The notes: generated by a model not told the origin, from the letters alone. Shown: positions 33,666-46,260, counted from the stretch's first letter. The stretch: 64,000 nt of DNA from Cryptomeria japonica (GCF_030272615.1 NC_081409.1:646136468-646200467), one strand, 5' to 3'. Made by a program: numbers and translations.

Positions 33666-33713
33666 GTAGGAACCCACAAAGATGAATTAGCAACCTTAAA
33701 ATCTATTTCCACC
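33666..33713. other. Spacer between A and H with repeated motif
   Basis: Right TSD of A followed by ACCCACAAAGATGAATTAGC..., an imperfect copy of 24413-24455. It then runs straight into the H LTR. Confidence 0.6.
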
Positions 33714-34854
33714 CGTAGACACTAAAAAATAGTAAACACCCATGTCTCCTATTTTTTTAATATATCATGCATATAGTGCCTCTTAGGTTCAATTAATTAA
33801 TCAAAACCTTTTTTACTAACAATTCTTCTAACTCCTAAATAAATTTATTTATTTATTTGTCCCCTTTGTCCATTAATTAAATGAATTCATTTTATTTAAT
33901 CAACTAATTCATAAATATAAGAAATAAATTAATAAATCATATTTATGTTCCTCCAAAATAAAGATAATTAATAAATTTGATTTATTAATTCATCTTTATT
34001 TGTTGTTTTTCTTAGTTTTTTATTATTCTGTTTTATCCTCTTATGTGGAGATATTTAATATTTTTTAATTATTAAATCTTCTCTTAAAATCCTCCTAATT
34101 TTTTAAATTTGGAAACTAATATCTTTCCTTGATTTTCAAAAATCAATCTTTTTGACAATATCTCATTAAGTTTATTTTAAATTAAAAAAATGAGGTATGC
34201 ATCTTCAAAAATCTATTTTTTTCTTGTAAGGAGATAATTAATAAATCTTATTTATTAATTATCTTATAAGAAGGTATTTTATTTATTTTTAATTCTTCTA
34301 TTTATCTTTTCGAATGAAGATATTTAATAATTTTTAATTATTAAAATCTTCCTAATATTGTCAACTTGCTAATTTGGTATTTATGAGAAGATAATTAAGG
34401 ATTTTATTATTTATTCTCATAATATCTTCTCATTTGCTTTCTTCTATCTGCATCCTTCCCCGAATGACAACTTTGTTGTGCACTCAATCAAGTCCGTCCA
34501 TTGAACAAAAAATCTTTTTAATCTTAGTCATCTAGTCAATCCCCAATTTTTCTATAAATTGGACTCTTTTCTCATTCAATTTCAACCACGCTTCTAGTAT
34601 CCTTATGCTATCAATTTTTAATTCATCTTGCTTGCAACACACTTGCTTTGTAGGTGAGATCTACAACAATTTGAAGGGGAAAGAAGAATAATGGAATCAC
34701 ATGGAGGAGATTCTACACTTTGGTTTGCATTTTATTTATAGAATCTTGTCTTCATGCTTTCATTGATTGAATTAGGAGTTTTTATCATAGCTAATTAGGT
34801 TTGTGGTTGCCTAATTATGTGCTTTGATGCTCATTTCTAAATTCCTACTTATAT
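33714..34854 (+). repeat. H 5' LTR
   Basis: Begins CGTAGACACTAAAAAATAG (the first T decayed to C) and ends about TTATA before the primer-like site. TATAAAT at about 34553-34559 is conserved in the 3' LTR (61081) and solo LTR I (60145). About 100 bases downstream all three carry TTGTAGGTGAGATC(T/C)ACA. Confidence 0.82.
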
Positions 34855-34878
34855 TTTCTAGTGAACTCGGCGTGAACA
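34855..34878 (+). promoter_or_regulatory. H primer-binding-like site
   Basis: TAGTGAACTCGGCGTGAA, equivalent to TGGTGAACCCGACGTGAA in K at 5798. Position and similarity support the 5' LTR end just before it. Confidence 0.6.
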
Positions 34879-35127
34879 TGTTTGGATCTAACATTTTTTC
34901 CTACTGCATACTTTTAGTGGAGAAATTGCAAATTTTTCTTCTAAAACCATCCTAATCATTTGGTCACATGATTATTTACATGCATAATTAAATCAAATGA
35001 TTTATGGATTTATTCTATCTCTTTCTTAACTTTCAAAATCATTTTACGTACTGTGATTTGGATAAGAATTGAGGAATTTGTGGCATTTTCAATTCTATTG
35101 TTGTAAAAAGATTAAAAAATTTAAAAA

Positions 35128-35527
35128 CATTCATGCAACTTTCACATAGATTAATCTAGGATGGTGGATTAATCATGCATTCATGCAAATTTCACATAGA
35201 TTAATCTAGGATCGTTAATTAATTATGCATTCATACAACTTTCACATAGATTAATTTAGGTTGGTAAATTAATCTTGCATACATGCAACATTCATTTCAA
35301 CTAATCTAGGATGGTGAATTAATCATGCATTCATACAACTTCCACATAGATTAATTTAGGTTGGTGAGTTAATCATGCATTTATGCAACTTTCATGTAGA
35401 CTAATATAGGATGGTAAATTAATCATGCATTCATGCAACCTTCACCTAGATTAATTTATGTTGGTAAATTAATCTTACATTCATGCAAATTTTATCTAGA
35501 TTAATCTGGGGTGGTAAATTGGACAAG
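35128..35527. repeat. Tandem array, eight copies of about 50 bp
   Basis: Units begin CATTCATGCAACTTTCACAT and end GGTAAATTAATCATG, with 10-25% differences between copies by eye. A partial ninth copy follows. It lies in the leader of H. Units are contiguous with no unique spacers, so it is not a CRISPR array. Confidence 0.93.
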
Positions 35528-37481
35528 TTTCACATAGATTAATCTAAGAGGTCAAAGAATCACAATTTTGGTGGATTAATTTTCATGGTGATTTATAGTC
35601 CTTGAGTCTCTAACATTTTTGGTATCTTTTTCAAAAACGCAAGTCAAAGTATAAAGTGCAAACTACTAACACATTTGGTGCAAGACGCGGTCAAAGATTT
35701 ATACTCAAAACAAAGTATTTGTAATTTTTAGCTTAGTGCACTCTTCATTTTCCTAAAGGTTAAAGAACACAATGTTTTCTATGTCTTCTTTCATTTTGTG
35801 TGTGTGTTTTTACCTTTAAAGGGCATGCCTCTCGATTGGCTTGGAACTTCGCACAGGCATTGGTGAGAGGGAACGACACAAGTCGTAACAGGGTAAGGAC
35901 AAGCTCTTTCAAACTACTATAAATAAATGCATTTGTGATGAAAGTTGCAAGAGATGGGTACTGATGTTTCATACCGATGTAGGTCTCCATCAGTGCTTGT
36001 GTGGCATGTGAAATGTTGTAGAGTGCAACCTCTATAGGCTGGGAGGGTTCCTTAACAGAGTGAAATGTCGAATGTATGGCCACGCAAATGAATGCCTTGA
36101 CTAAAAACCTTTGTGCTTAGAGACCAAAAAACTTCTAGTTGTTGGTACAAGAGGTCAGACCTCTAATGACGTCTCACATTCTTACGGCTCTTAGTAGAGA
36201 TACAAAGTTCACCATGGGGAGTTTTCATGGGAACTGATGCTTGGCTGCCCTAGAGAAGTGAGTGTTGTGGAGTGGAGCTAGTGGGGTCAAGCATATAAGT
36301 ATCCGCTTTGAGTAAGTATAGTTGGAAAACCAAGTGAGATCCAACAGCTATTGTCCTTTCCAACCTTAAGATTTGTTGTTGAAGGTGCATGATCTTGTGT
36401 CAAAGTCAAACAAACATTTTGTCTTTCATGCTTGTTAAAAGTTGAATAAAAAATAATTCTCACAAGCAGTCATAAACAACCTTGGTTATCAAAGTTCAAA
36501 CAAATTCCAACAAGTCAAACACTTTCAAATCAAAACAAAGGTCCATATTTTTTCCAAGTATTCATCCAACATTTGAACATGGCTTGTCAAAACATTGTAT
36601 ATCCTTGTTTCAATATTTATGTCACTTAGGGTTAGCCTTTACATAGTCCAACCTGTAGGTCTTAGGACCCATAGACATTGCCTTTCATTTTAGCATCCTC
36701 ATTTTTCACTTAGGTTTAAAATCATTTCCCTAAGTCTTCATTTCATTGTCATACCCAAGCTAGGTTTTCACTTAGGTGACATTTTTGCATTATCATTGTC
36801 ATACTAAAATTAGGTCTTTGCCTAGGTTGCATTTTGCATTTCGAAAGTCATTGGTCCTCACATATCCATATCACATTGGTTTTATCATTGCATAGTCCAA
36901 ACCCTAGTCTTGGCTTAGCTTGATCTTGTCATATCATTTCATATCTCTAGGGTATTCATATTATATCCTTAGGTCCTTGTCATAATCATTGCCTTATTGC
37001 ATTTACTCTCAAAATTAGGTTTTTCCAAACTCCAAAGATTCAAATCTCTAGATTAAACCCTAAGTTGTTTTTAGGGAGTCTTGACCTTGTCCACAATTTG
37101 TCTTCTCATCAACATCATTTTGTCAAACCTAGCTTAGTATCCAAGTGTATAGGTGCGACATTGTCATTTGTCCTATTGTCATTTTGTCATTTGTCCTTTT
37201 ATTTATTTGATTTCATGGCTTCATTTTAATTTACCAAGGTTGACATCCTAAGTTTGCATTCCAAGAGTTTGTCCATATCTTGAAAAACAACAAAAAATAT
37301 AGATTGCATTCTTACCTTAGATTGCATTATCATTTGCTAAGACTGCATTTAGTTGCATACCATCATCACTCCAAAAATTCAAAATGTTCAAAAATATTTA
37401 GTTGTATTGTCAATCACCTAAGTTACATTAGTTGCATACATCATCCTTAAAATCAAAAGTCCTAAAAACATTGCATAGTGA
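35528..37481. other. H leader, non-coding
   Basis: About 1.95 kb without a convincing gene. A minus-strand 107-codon frame (35760-36083) has no recognisable motif. Much of it is low-complexity, with repeated short strings such as CCTAAGT, CATTGTCAT and TTAGGTTT. Confidence 0.55.
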
Positions 37482-38087
37482 CATGTCTATTGAAACAAGG
37501 TTCCAAGCTCCTATGATGCAACTAAGTTTGACATATCAACCAATGATTGGACCAATTAATAACATAATGCAATAAAGTCTTAATCCAAATAAATCACATT
37601 CTATACAACCCAACAAAAAGGCAATATCGGTCAAACATTTTATGATGAAACAAGCATCCAAATACAAAAACTAGAGGAGAAACTAGCTCGAGAAAGAAAG
37701 ATCTTGGAACAAAAAGTAAACAACCATGAAAATAATAGATCACAAATGTCCAAAATGTTTCAAAAATTTCCACATCCAAATCCAAATATTGAGCCAGTTG
37801 ATGTAAAAGCTCCTATTGAATGATCAGATATACTAGGTCTCATCTCTTAAATAGAGATGATGAAACAATTTCAAGCAACAAACACAAATTTCAACCAAGT
37901 CCCAAGTCAGACTTCATTTGATCAAATTTCATTCAATCAAATCTCGAATAAACAACATATCAAACCAAGACAATCAATGATCCAACAACAACCAATGATC
38001 CAACAAAAAACAATAATCCAACAACAACCAATGATCCAACGACAACCAATGATCCATCAACAACCAAAAATCCAACAACAACCAATG
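37482..38087 (+). pseudogene. H gag-like frame with QQQPMI repeats, left part
   Basis: From the ATG at 37482 (MSIETRFQAPMMQLSLTYQP) and after a frameshift near 37620 the frame gives YDETSIQIQKLEEKLARER and a Gln/Asn-rich stretch. It ends in about six 18-bp repeats coding QQQPMI variants (37975-38087). Gln-rich segments after a short coiled coil occur in gag regions of some plant gypsy elements, but no capsid domain is seen. Element D is inserted in the repeat, and the frame resumes at 49822 with QQQPFIQQQPMV. Stops at 37593 and near 37822 make it non-functional. Confidence 0.55.
37975..38087. repeat. 18-bp coding tandem repeat (insertion site of D)
   Basis: Units of the form ATCCAACAACAACCAATG, continued at 49822-49861 on the far side of D. 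The two sides join as AATG|AATG, so the flanks of D carry matching short target copies. Confidence 0.85.
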
Positions 38088-38772
38088 TGTTAGACAGTTA
38101 AAATAACTGGAAGACAACTAAGAGGGAGGTGAATCAGTTGTCACATATTACCAAAACATTTAGCAATTAAAACTTTAATACCATAACCCAAAACATTAAT
38201 ACTAGAATGCGTAAACCAAATATCGGAATAGCAGTTAAACCAATTAAGCATAAACACCATACGTGGAAAACCCGGTAAAAGTAAAAACCATGCTGGGAAG
38301 CCTACCCACTATCAGATAATACTTCTGCAATAAGTATGTGAATTACAATTGAAAGGCCTGCACTTGCAGGAAGGCCAACAACCTAGAGTGCACTACTCAT
38401 CACAAAAGGAGTCTCACTAACTACATAGAAATATAGACTACAATTTGAAAGAATGAGTGAAGTACAAAGATAGCATTTCCTATGCCTGAGAATAATTCTG
38501 TTTAAGCTCAATACCGAAGGACTAAATCCTCTTACATAAACCCAATTTGATCTCCAATGATCGATCAAATCCTCTTCCTAAATGATATTTCATTATTCGC
38601 ACATTACATATCCATCTCCCATTCCATGACCATGATCTACAATGAGATCTTACATCATATATATACAAACCCTCGACCATAAACAATCAGGTCAGCCACC
38701 AGACAATAATAAATTACATAATTAAAAAAAAATGTCATCCTTAGACCAAACAAATAATATCCAACTCATAAG
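38088..38772 (-). repeat. D 3' LTR, left piece
   Basis: TGTTAGACAGTT... to the F insertion point. The matching start is at 49180 (TATTAGACAGTT). It contains AAACCCGGTAAAAGTAAAAA, the D version of the block shared by the copia-type LTRs, and TATATATA on either strand near 38657. Confidence 0.88.
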
Positions 38773-39876
38773 TGTTGGTTGAAAATGTTGTACACTTGTG
38801 GAAATATACAAAATTGTGGTTTCAACCATAGCATGTGAGTAAACCTCTCCTAATTAAGGGAAGGCTCCCCCTATCTAACTACAACTTTGAAAATAAAATA
38901 GGATGGGACAACAATCTTTCTTCTTCTTTCAAGAAAGACAATATCCTTTTCTCTTCACAGAAAAGTGATAGCGATTTGATATAAAACAATAGTAACAACT
39001 TTCAAAATGAAATGAGAGAAAGGAAATGAAGTCAATTCCTTCAGGATAGGATAGCAATATCAAGCTCAAATACCTTATTATGTGAAGTCCTATCAACCCT
39101 TTTCTATACTAACACTATCAAGAAAAAATTCTAACAGCTCAAAGACTACAATATCTTATTCTTTTCTACATAAAACAATGGGAAGTAGTATAAGCTCAAA
39201 GACTCACAACTATTTCTCACAAAATCTGCTCCTAAATTCTCTTAAGAACAAGTGAAAGCACAAAGACTTACAACTTCTCTCAACAAAATATTTATTTTAA
39301 TCTATATTAACCCCAAATACTTGCAACACAAAGACTGCAAATCAAATTCGATTAATCTATTTAAGAAACACTTGCAAGAAAGATAATATAGAACACTAAC
39401 TCAAGAATGTAGCACAAAGACCCAAAGCTTGAGAAATTTCCTTCTATTCCTTTCAATTCATGAATTTACACATAAAAGTTCAAAGACTTCTTTGCTATAA
39501 ATTTGGCAGAGCTTTTGCTTATTTTCCAGAAAGATAAAGATTATAATAGACCCCTCAAGTATTTATAGAAGAGGAGCCTTGGGAAAAAGGTGGGAGGATC
39601 CTAACTAACTTGAAAGATTCTCTCAACCACCAAGACTAATTCAATAACTAACTAAGACTTATTCCAACTACAGTCCTAACTGAACACAACTTGTAGTTAC
39701 CTTACATGTAATTACAAAAGCGCAAGTAATGACTTATCTTGCAATTTACAAAAAGGCTTTTACATGTAACTTGTCAAAAGAAAAACTACAACTAAAAGAT
39801 TACAAATCTGGAAAAATACAACTAAGTGTTGAAAAACACAAGTTGCAGCACATGAAGAGATGAATCCTTCAAACTT
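38773..39876 (-). other. F 3' flank, LTR-like
   Basis: About 1.1 kb of non-coding DNA with repeated CAAAGACT(A/C/T) motifs. CTATAAATA reads on the minus strand at about 39560-39568. A promoter-like box inside a 1.1-kb terminal block resembles an LTR, but no second copy is seen. Confidence 0.4.
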
Positions 39877-42800
39877 CTAGATGATCATTTGCAGTTCATT
39901 AGGATCCCGTTCATGGGTTTTCTTGGCAACAACCATGGTCTTCACAATGGTATCATGGCATCGGAGGAGCATAGAGTTGTTCTTCTCCAAGATGGACTGA
40001 ATTTTATACAAAAATATTTGGTGTTTCATCAATATTTGAATTGAAGTAGCTGAGAATTGTCTGCTCCTCCATTCATTATGAATCCTCATATGTAAATCTA
40101 CAAGAACTTCTTCTTCTGGTATCAGCTCTCCATCCTAACTTATTATGTTGCAAGAGGCCTTTTCACAATGAGAAACAATATCTTGGAAAACTTCACCCCG
40201 TAATCTCATTGCATCACCAATCTTCTCAATGAGGGATTTAAGAAAAAGGGCCTTATTTTCTAGAAGCTCTTCAAATTCCAAGTACATGACCCTAGAAGGG
40301 ATAATGCCATGCTCTTGTAGAACAATCAACTATTGTTGGGGCATGGTGTGCCAAAATGTCAACCTACCTTCAACACTTTCCAAATTCTTCTTGAAAGTAT
40401 CAGAAGTTTGATCCAATTTCTCTTCAATGGTTTCCAACTTAGACATCATTTGAAAAATGTCTTTCATCACTTGTGCACATAGATCATGGAGCTGATCAAC
40501 CCAGGAATCCAATGCTTGTACTTTCTAAGCAGCCCTTTCAACACTATGAATTGATTCTTGTGCCTTGATAGAACTTGAAGGATTACTCATCTTGCCAGTT
40601 GGTTTTGTGACTTTACAAATAGCTGCAACAAGTTGTCAGTTGTCCTCTTCTAGCTTGTCTTTCTTAGCTAAAATTTCATCACACCGTTGTACTAGTGAAG
40701 CTACAGAAAATTGAGCATCATGTTTAATCACCTCATGCATTTTCTTACCCAAATCTATCCTTGTAACTTTGTAATCAGCAATTGACATTTCTTCAAGTGG
40801 CTTATCTGCAATGGGTTCAACAATTTCAGCTACCTTCATCTTGTTGTTGTCAATAGTTACTCTAAAGATAGTCTTGGCCTTTTAGCAACCTTGGGTCTAG
40901 ATTGTTTAAGTTGTTGATAATCAATGGCATCAGGTGAGATTTCTTGCTTTTTCCTTTTTGGAGTAAAAGAACTAAGCCATGGAGGTAAAGCCATCAACTC
41001 TCCTTCAGTAGTAGCTGTAGGCAAATGAGAAGTAGTTTCTATTTGAATAACCATGGCCATTCTGAGAGGAGTATCTGTTTGGATGGAGACCACGGTTTGA
41101 TAAGTAACCAATGTGCATGAAGATTTCCTCATAAATTATTCAAAACCAAAAGTGGAGGTATCAATCTTTGATAGTTGAATACATATAGGAGTATCTTTAG
41201 GAACTTCCAACACACTCTCTTGTTGATGATCAGGAGGTGGCTCGTATGCTGAAATAAGAATGACATTCTGAGGAGACTCTTCCACCATTGTGTCAAGAGG
41301 AGAAAGGGGCATCTCAATGGAAACTGAGGAAGTGATCTCATGAGGTGAGTCCAAATCTAGAGACTTAGGAGCATCATCATATTGCTTCCCTTCTTTTGGA
41401 TTGTCTAGATCAATCACCTGAACATGGAACCATGACTTTTCTTTTCCACGAATTGTCGGCTCCTCAGGAGAAAGCACTATTGCCCGACTAACTCACAATT
41501 TGATCTTGGTGCCAGAAGATGATGCACCTTCTTTTTTGTCCACCTAAATCTTAGACTTACATCCAAGAGGCCCGTAGAATCATCTTCTTTTCCAATCTTG
41601 ATTTTAATGAGTCTAACAACATTGCTTTTTAGCCAAGTGTTGGTGTTAGCCAAGATAGGCTGAAATCTCTCAAGAATGGATATGCACTCCTTGTGTGACC
41701 ATTGGATTAAAGGAAGTGGATCTTCCTCACCCCTTCGTTAAATATATTCAGGATCAAGTACGTGCCCATCATCAATCATCCCTTGTGGAATATTCACCAA
41801 GTTCAAATCAATAACTTGCTCAACAGTGAGCCTGCAGTAATCCATCTTCAGAATCTCCACCTCTGTATGGAGATCTACTTAGATATCCTCAATACAATGC
41901 ACCTGCACGAAGGATTTTTTGATGTTTTCCTTCATACCTCGGTAATCAAAATTAGCTCTAGACTTAAACCTTTTGATCTTAATTTCCTGCATTTCAGTCT
42001 CCATAGCCTTAGCTTTAAAGGATGTGACAAGAGAATACCAGTTAATTTTTAATGGGTTTATTGTAGAGATCCTCATTCCAACCTTATGCTTGACGAACTG
42101 ATGAGCATGGACAGCCATGATCTATCTTCCCAACTCCATAAGAGTGATCTTATCAGTTGTGTATCTAGGGAGCATGTATGGCTTCCCACTATAGCATCAA
42201 ATTCTCATATAGGTAAAGGTCAGGAATTGAAGAAACAAGCATCCATACTCATTCACCCTTTCCCATGCCTCATCTGATATCCTTTTGCTCTTCAGAGTTC
42301 TATCAAACTGGCACATGAAGTAACCAAAGAATGCATCTTGAACTCTTCTGAAATGTAATTTGTTGGGTCTCAAAGGCAATAGATTATAATATTCCCATAC
42401 TGGTATAAGCAAGCGATCACCCTTGGTAGAAAGACCAGGGAAATATCTGAGTGACGCTGCCAAATACACTAAGTATGAATTCATATAAAAAGTCATGGTG
42501 GAAGGGACTGTTGCAATTTTTTCACATAAGGCATCATTGATGACTTCTCCCCGTGATATATGATGGGACTGCCTTATGAACATGATGAACTGGTACAACC
42601 AGGGCTCAAAAACATTAGAATGTTCAAGGCCCATTATCCTGCTAAGGAGGGTTATGATGTCTCCAATCTGCCACTTGAAGTCATAGCGGTACAACTTATC
42701 CCACCTTGAGAAGGCAGCTCGTGGCTCATGGATCCACCTGTTGATATGACGTTTGCAGTCCTTCTCCCTTTTCACATAGTACTCAGCTACACTATCTTTA

Positions 42801-43192
42801 GATATTTCCATGTAAATAGGTGTAGGAGGTATTTTGAAGACTTTCTCAATTGTGTCTGTGTCAAGGTAGGTTATTGCTTCACCATAATCATTTTTAATGG
42901 TTCTTGTCTCCTTGTCAAAGTGATGGACGCAAGTGAGAACAAATTTTGGTTCTAGGGCAGCCACTGGAAAAGAAGATGTGTGATGGATATGGCTGTCTAA
43001 CAGCTGCTGCATATTGCTATCTTGTGGATCCTCAACCCTCTTGACAAATTTCGACATGTCCACATGCCCTATCTTTGTATCTCTTATGCAATCCAAAGGA
43101 GAGGAAACTTGGGAAGGTGCAACTTCGTTTTGGTACATGTCATATTTATACTTCATTATTTTTGGAATTGGAGATGACGACAAATCTGACAT
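39877..43192 (-). pseudogene. F ORF: unknown protein, about 1,100 codons, broken
   Basis: First ATG after an in-frame stop is at 43190-43192 (MSDLSSSPIPKIMKYK). The first 320 residues are open. They contain FDKETRTIKNDYGEAITYLD, VFKIP, KDCKRHINRWI, FKWQIGDIITLLSRIMGLE and FFGYFMCQFDRTLKSKRIS, then after TGA and TAG stops PYMLPRYTTDKITLMELGRQ. Two frameshifts (near 41600 and 40850) lead to an acidic linker and a coiled-coil C-terminus (LEFEELLENKALFLKSLIEK), ending at 39877 (DPNELQMII). I recognise no known domain. The pattern of a conserved helical N-terminal half, acidic linker and coiled coil resembles ORF2 of A and E, but I see no convincing sequence match. Confidence 0.68.
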
Positions 43193-44609
43193 TGAAGGAC
43201 AACCTTGTTTCAATTTGAAAATGTCTCTCTAAAAGATGATCAATCTTTGGAAGAAAAAAGAATAGCTCTTAAATAGAGACAATCCGCAATTGAAAACCCT
43301 AGCCATGTTTTTTACCAAAACACCATAAGCTGAAAAACGTGGCAGCAAATGCAAGTTTGGAGGGCCAAAATGCCAAAGAGGAACCATGCCTAAGAGTCCC
43401 AAAGCAAAACACCTAAGGAAGAGATGAAAACATGGCATCAAAACCTTCCAAAATGCAGCCTAGGAAGGATCACGTGGTAAAAACATGGCATCAAATGCAT
43501 CTTAAATGGCCCAAAGAATGGCCGAAATTTCTCTTGACTTCAACGCCTAGGTAAGAGAGGTGAAATCGATTTAGGAGATTGCTGATTTGCAAAGTAAAAA
43601 TCCTCCAAAATGTGGATTAGGGACCACGTGGTAAACCATTTTTTGCAAAGAATGAGGGTAAATCATCACCAAACAGCAGCAACGTGTTCTTCAACCCACA
43701 TAAATTGCCTTGCTACAAAATCACCTCCTTACTCCTTGAATTTCTCCATAAAAAATTGGGAAGAATTTGTGGAAAATTTGACTTAGGAGAAGAAAAACGG
43801 GTTTTTGGAAAGAAAATACAAGTTTTAATTCATGTATTCACATGCAATAGAGGAAATCGGTTTTTATTTCCCATATAACAAGTTTTAATTGTCACTTTTC
43901 CCTCAACAAGGAAAAATTGGGTTTTTAAAATGCAATTACATGTTTAAAATCCTCCAAAATGCACTCTATAGAGAAAATCGGGTTTTTTGGGCAAAATAGC
44001 AAGTTTTAAATGTCACTTTATTTCAATTCTAGGCAAAATCGGGTTTTGGAGAGAGATGTGCAAGTTACATTTTACTTGTAAAGGGAAAAAAAATCCCTAC
44101 AAGTTTTAATAACTTGCACATATGTAATAGGAGTTTAAAATTCCTATTACATGCAAAAGCCATTAAAGTAGGGGTTTTAGAAAAGAATTACAAGTTTACT
44201 TGTAACTTAACCAAAAAATCCCTATTTTAACTGAAAAGGCCAAAAAGCATCAAGGGAGAAATAAAAAGCAAATTACAAGTTTTTATTTTTCAATAAAGTG
44301 CACTTGTAATTAGTCAAAAATTTCCCTACAAAAGCGAAAACAATGAAAATCATTAAAACTTGCAATTCAAGAGAAATTGCCCACCTGCAGTCAAGGAGAA
44401 AAACCAGAAATTGAAGGAAAGACATAGCAAAAAAATCTAGAATGCAACAAAATTTGAAACGTAGTTCGAGGATGGACTGAGGATTAAGCCAGTCTAAGGA
44501 TTAGTTGAAATTCTACCTCAAGAAGCGTGACATAGAGTAAAATTTTAATTTTTTCATAAAAAAATCATGTAATGGTTTTTCATTTTTGAAAACAAAAATG
44601 AGGACAACA
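43193..44609 (-). other. F 5' region, non-coding, with TATA box
   Basis: TCTATTTAAGAGC on the minus strand (about 43264-43276) lies about 75 bases before the F start codon and could be its promoter. Between about 43790 and 44060 a diverged roughly 90-bp motif (AAATCGG(G/T)TTTTT...AAGTTTTAA) recurs about four times. No primer-binding site was seen. Confidence 0.45.
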
Positions 44610-44614
44610 ATAAG

Positions 44615-45098
44615 ACATCCTGAAAACACATTGAGAGGTCCAATCCACACATTACATTAAGTCGGTCCATAACCTAGATCAACCGGGACCCAATATAGGT
44701 CCACATGCTAAAGCAATGATCCCAAATTGCCAAGTCTTGAACATGATCACCATCAGCATCCTAAATCCATACCAGAAGCCGCACCAACACCAATTATGCA
44801 TATTATCAAAGATCTTCATCAAAAGCTCTGTCGATGAAACCCTCATCAAAACCTTAAACTAGGCTTCCAAGGAAGCACGATAGCATCTGATCACCAGACC
44901 AAAACCAACTAACTGAATATGAACATGAGTAAGCCAATTCCATAACCAAATCATACCAAAGCATACCAGCTCATGTCGGATCCAAACCAACCAAAAACCA
45001 CTTAACCTACCGAAACCAAAAGGGTGTCAGTAAAGCATCCAAAGAAACTAGTGTTGACATCAATGCAACACATAATAAATTCCTTCAAATGGCTAAAA
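44615..45098 (-). repeat. D 3' LTR, right piece
   Basis: Continues the D LTR after F and matches the 5' LTR from CCATCAGCATCC (44750; 49478) to the LTR end (CCTTCAAATGGCTAAAA versus CCTCCAAATGACCAACA). Confidence 0.87.
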
Positions 45099-45430
45099 AT
45101 CTCCCCCTTTGCCATTGATGGAAACACTAGATGTGAAAAACATATAAGTACCAAGAAATGCCAAACAAGTCTCCCCCAATGGAAGGAAGCCAACAATCTC
45201 CTCAAAGATAAAGCAATGAAGTTTTGAAATAAAGACCAAACTCCCCCTATGAATAATATCTCTTTAAATCTCTTAATTACACATATATCTCTCCCCCTAA
45301 TTTATACAACTCCTTAAGTTTTTCACATCAATATCTCTCCCCCTTTGACATCAATGCCAGAAATCTGACATAAATATCAAAGAAAAAATATAAACCACTG
45401 AATCACAAAGCTAACTACTCCCCCTAAGTA
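45099..45430 (-). promoter_or_regulatory. D polypurine tract array
   Basis: GGCAAAGGGGGAGAT on the minus strand next to the LTR (45099-45113). Further purine runs lie near 45171, 45240, 45290, 45336 (GTCAAAGGGGGAGAGAT) and 45417. Six similar tracts in about 330 bases. Confidence 0.78.
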
Positions 45431-45506
45431 GTAGCATCCCCACATTAGTGTCGGAATGAATAATATCTCTAATAATACATACCGGACTGATGTCAAAAAG
45501 CATCAA

Positions 45507-46260
45507 TCAATTCTCTGTCAAAGGGGCAAAAACCCCTAACCTGTCTCTCAGATACTCAAATGGATCTTTAGGAAAAGGTTTAGTGAAAATATCTACATTC
45601 TTCTCTTTAGTGATCACATAAACCAACCTAACTTCATTTTCTTCCACCTCCTTCAAAAATTTATACTTGATAAATATGTGCTTTGTCTTAGAGTGAAATA
45701 CCAGATTCTTTGATATGTCAATAGTAGCAGAGTTATCACAGTTCATAGCTATCGGTCCAGTGCAATGCACTTTGATATCCTTCAACATTTTCTTCATCCA
45801 TAGAACTTGTGTACAGTTAGTAGCAATAGCAACATATTCAGCTTCAACATTAGATAAAGAAGTACATGATTATTTCTTGCTGATCCATGAAACTAGCTTC
45901 ATTCCAAAAAATAATATTCCACCATAAGTACTTTTTCGGTCATCAACATCTCCAGCCCACTCAACATCTGTATATGCACATCAAGTAAAGTCATCATCCT
46001 TAGGGTACCATACACCATATTCAGATGTACCTTGCAAGTATCTAAAAATTCTTTTCACTGCACTCTCATGATTTTCTCTAGGATCACTATGAAATATAGA
46101 TATAGTACAAACAACATTCATTATGTCAGGCCTAGTCTGAGTCAAATATATAAGACCTCCAATCATAGATTTGTATCCTACGGGATTTACTGGTGCAGAA
46201 ACATCTTTCCTTGTCAATTTCTAACTCGTAACCATAGGAGTACTTACCAGTTTAGAATCT
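45507..46260 (-). pseudogene. D RNase H domain
   Basis: Motifs YKSMIGGLIYLTQTRPDIMN, FRYLQGTSEYGVWYPKDDD, MNCDNSATIDISKNLVFHSK and FTKPFPKDPFEYL, ending RLGVFAPLTEN at the stop 45507-45509. Broken by stops near 45800-45980. Confidence 0.87.

Larger units (their letters stand above)
38773..44609 (-). mobile_element. Element F: insertion with a large unknown ORF, type uncertain
   Basis: A 5.8-kb insertion in the D LTR with ends TGTTGG...ACAACA and a perfect TSD ATAAG at 38768-38772 and 44610-44614. Removing it restores a D LTR of about 1.17 kb, the normal size here. It contains one broken minus-strand ORF (43192-39877) and no retroelement enzyme. The ends and 5-bp TSD suit an LTR retrotransposon, but I find no direct repeat between its two flanks (38773-39876 and 43193-44609). 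It may be a rearranged LTR element or something else that inserts with a 5-bp TSD. Confidence 0.75.

Noticed and set aside
35128-35527. Regular repeats that could be taken for a CRISPR array
   Set aside because: Units are contiguous and vary throughout, with no fixed repeat and unique spacer pattern, in a plant retrotransposon leader.
35760-36083. Minus-strand 107-codon ORF in H
   Set aside because: No recognisable domain and opposite to the orientation of H. It cannot be supported as a gene.
39877-43192. F ORF as a third homologue of A/E ORF2
   Set aside because: Overall architecture is similar, but I could not align any run of residues convincingly. Left as a separate unknown.
38773-44609. 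F as an ordinary paired-LTR element
   Set aside because: I compared the two flanks of the ORF and found no direct repeat, so I did not call LTRs despite the TG...CA ends and TSD.
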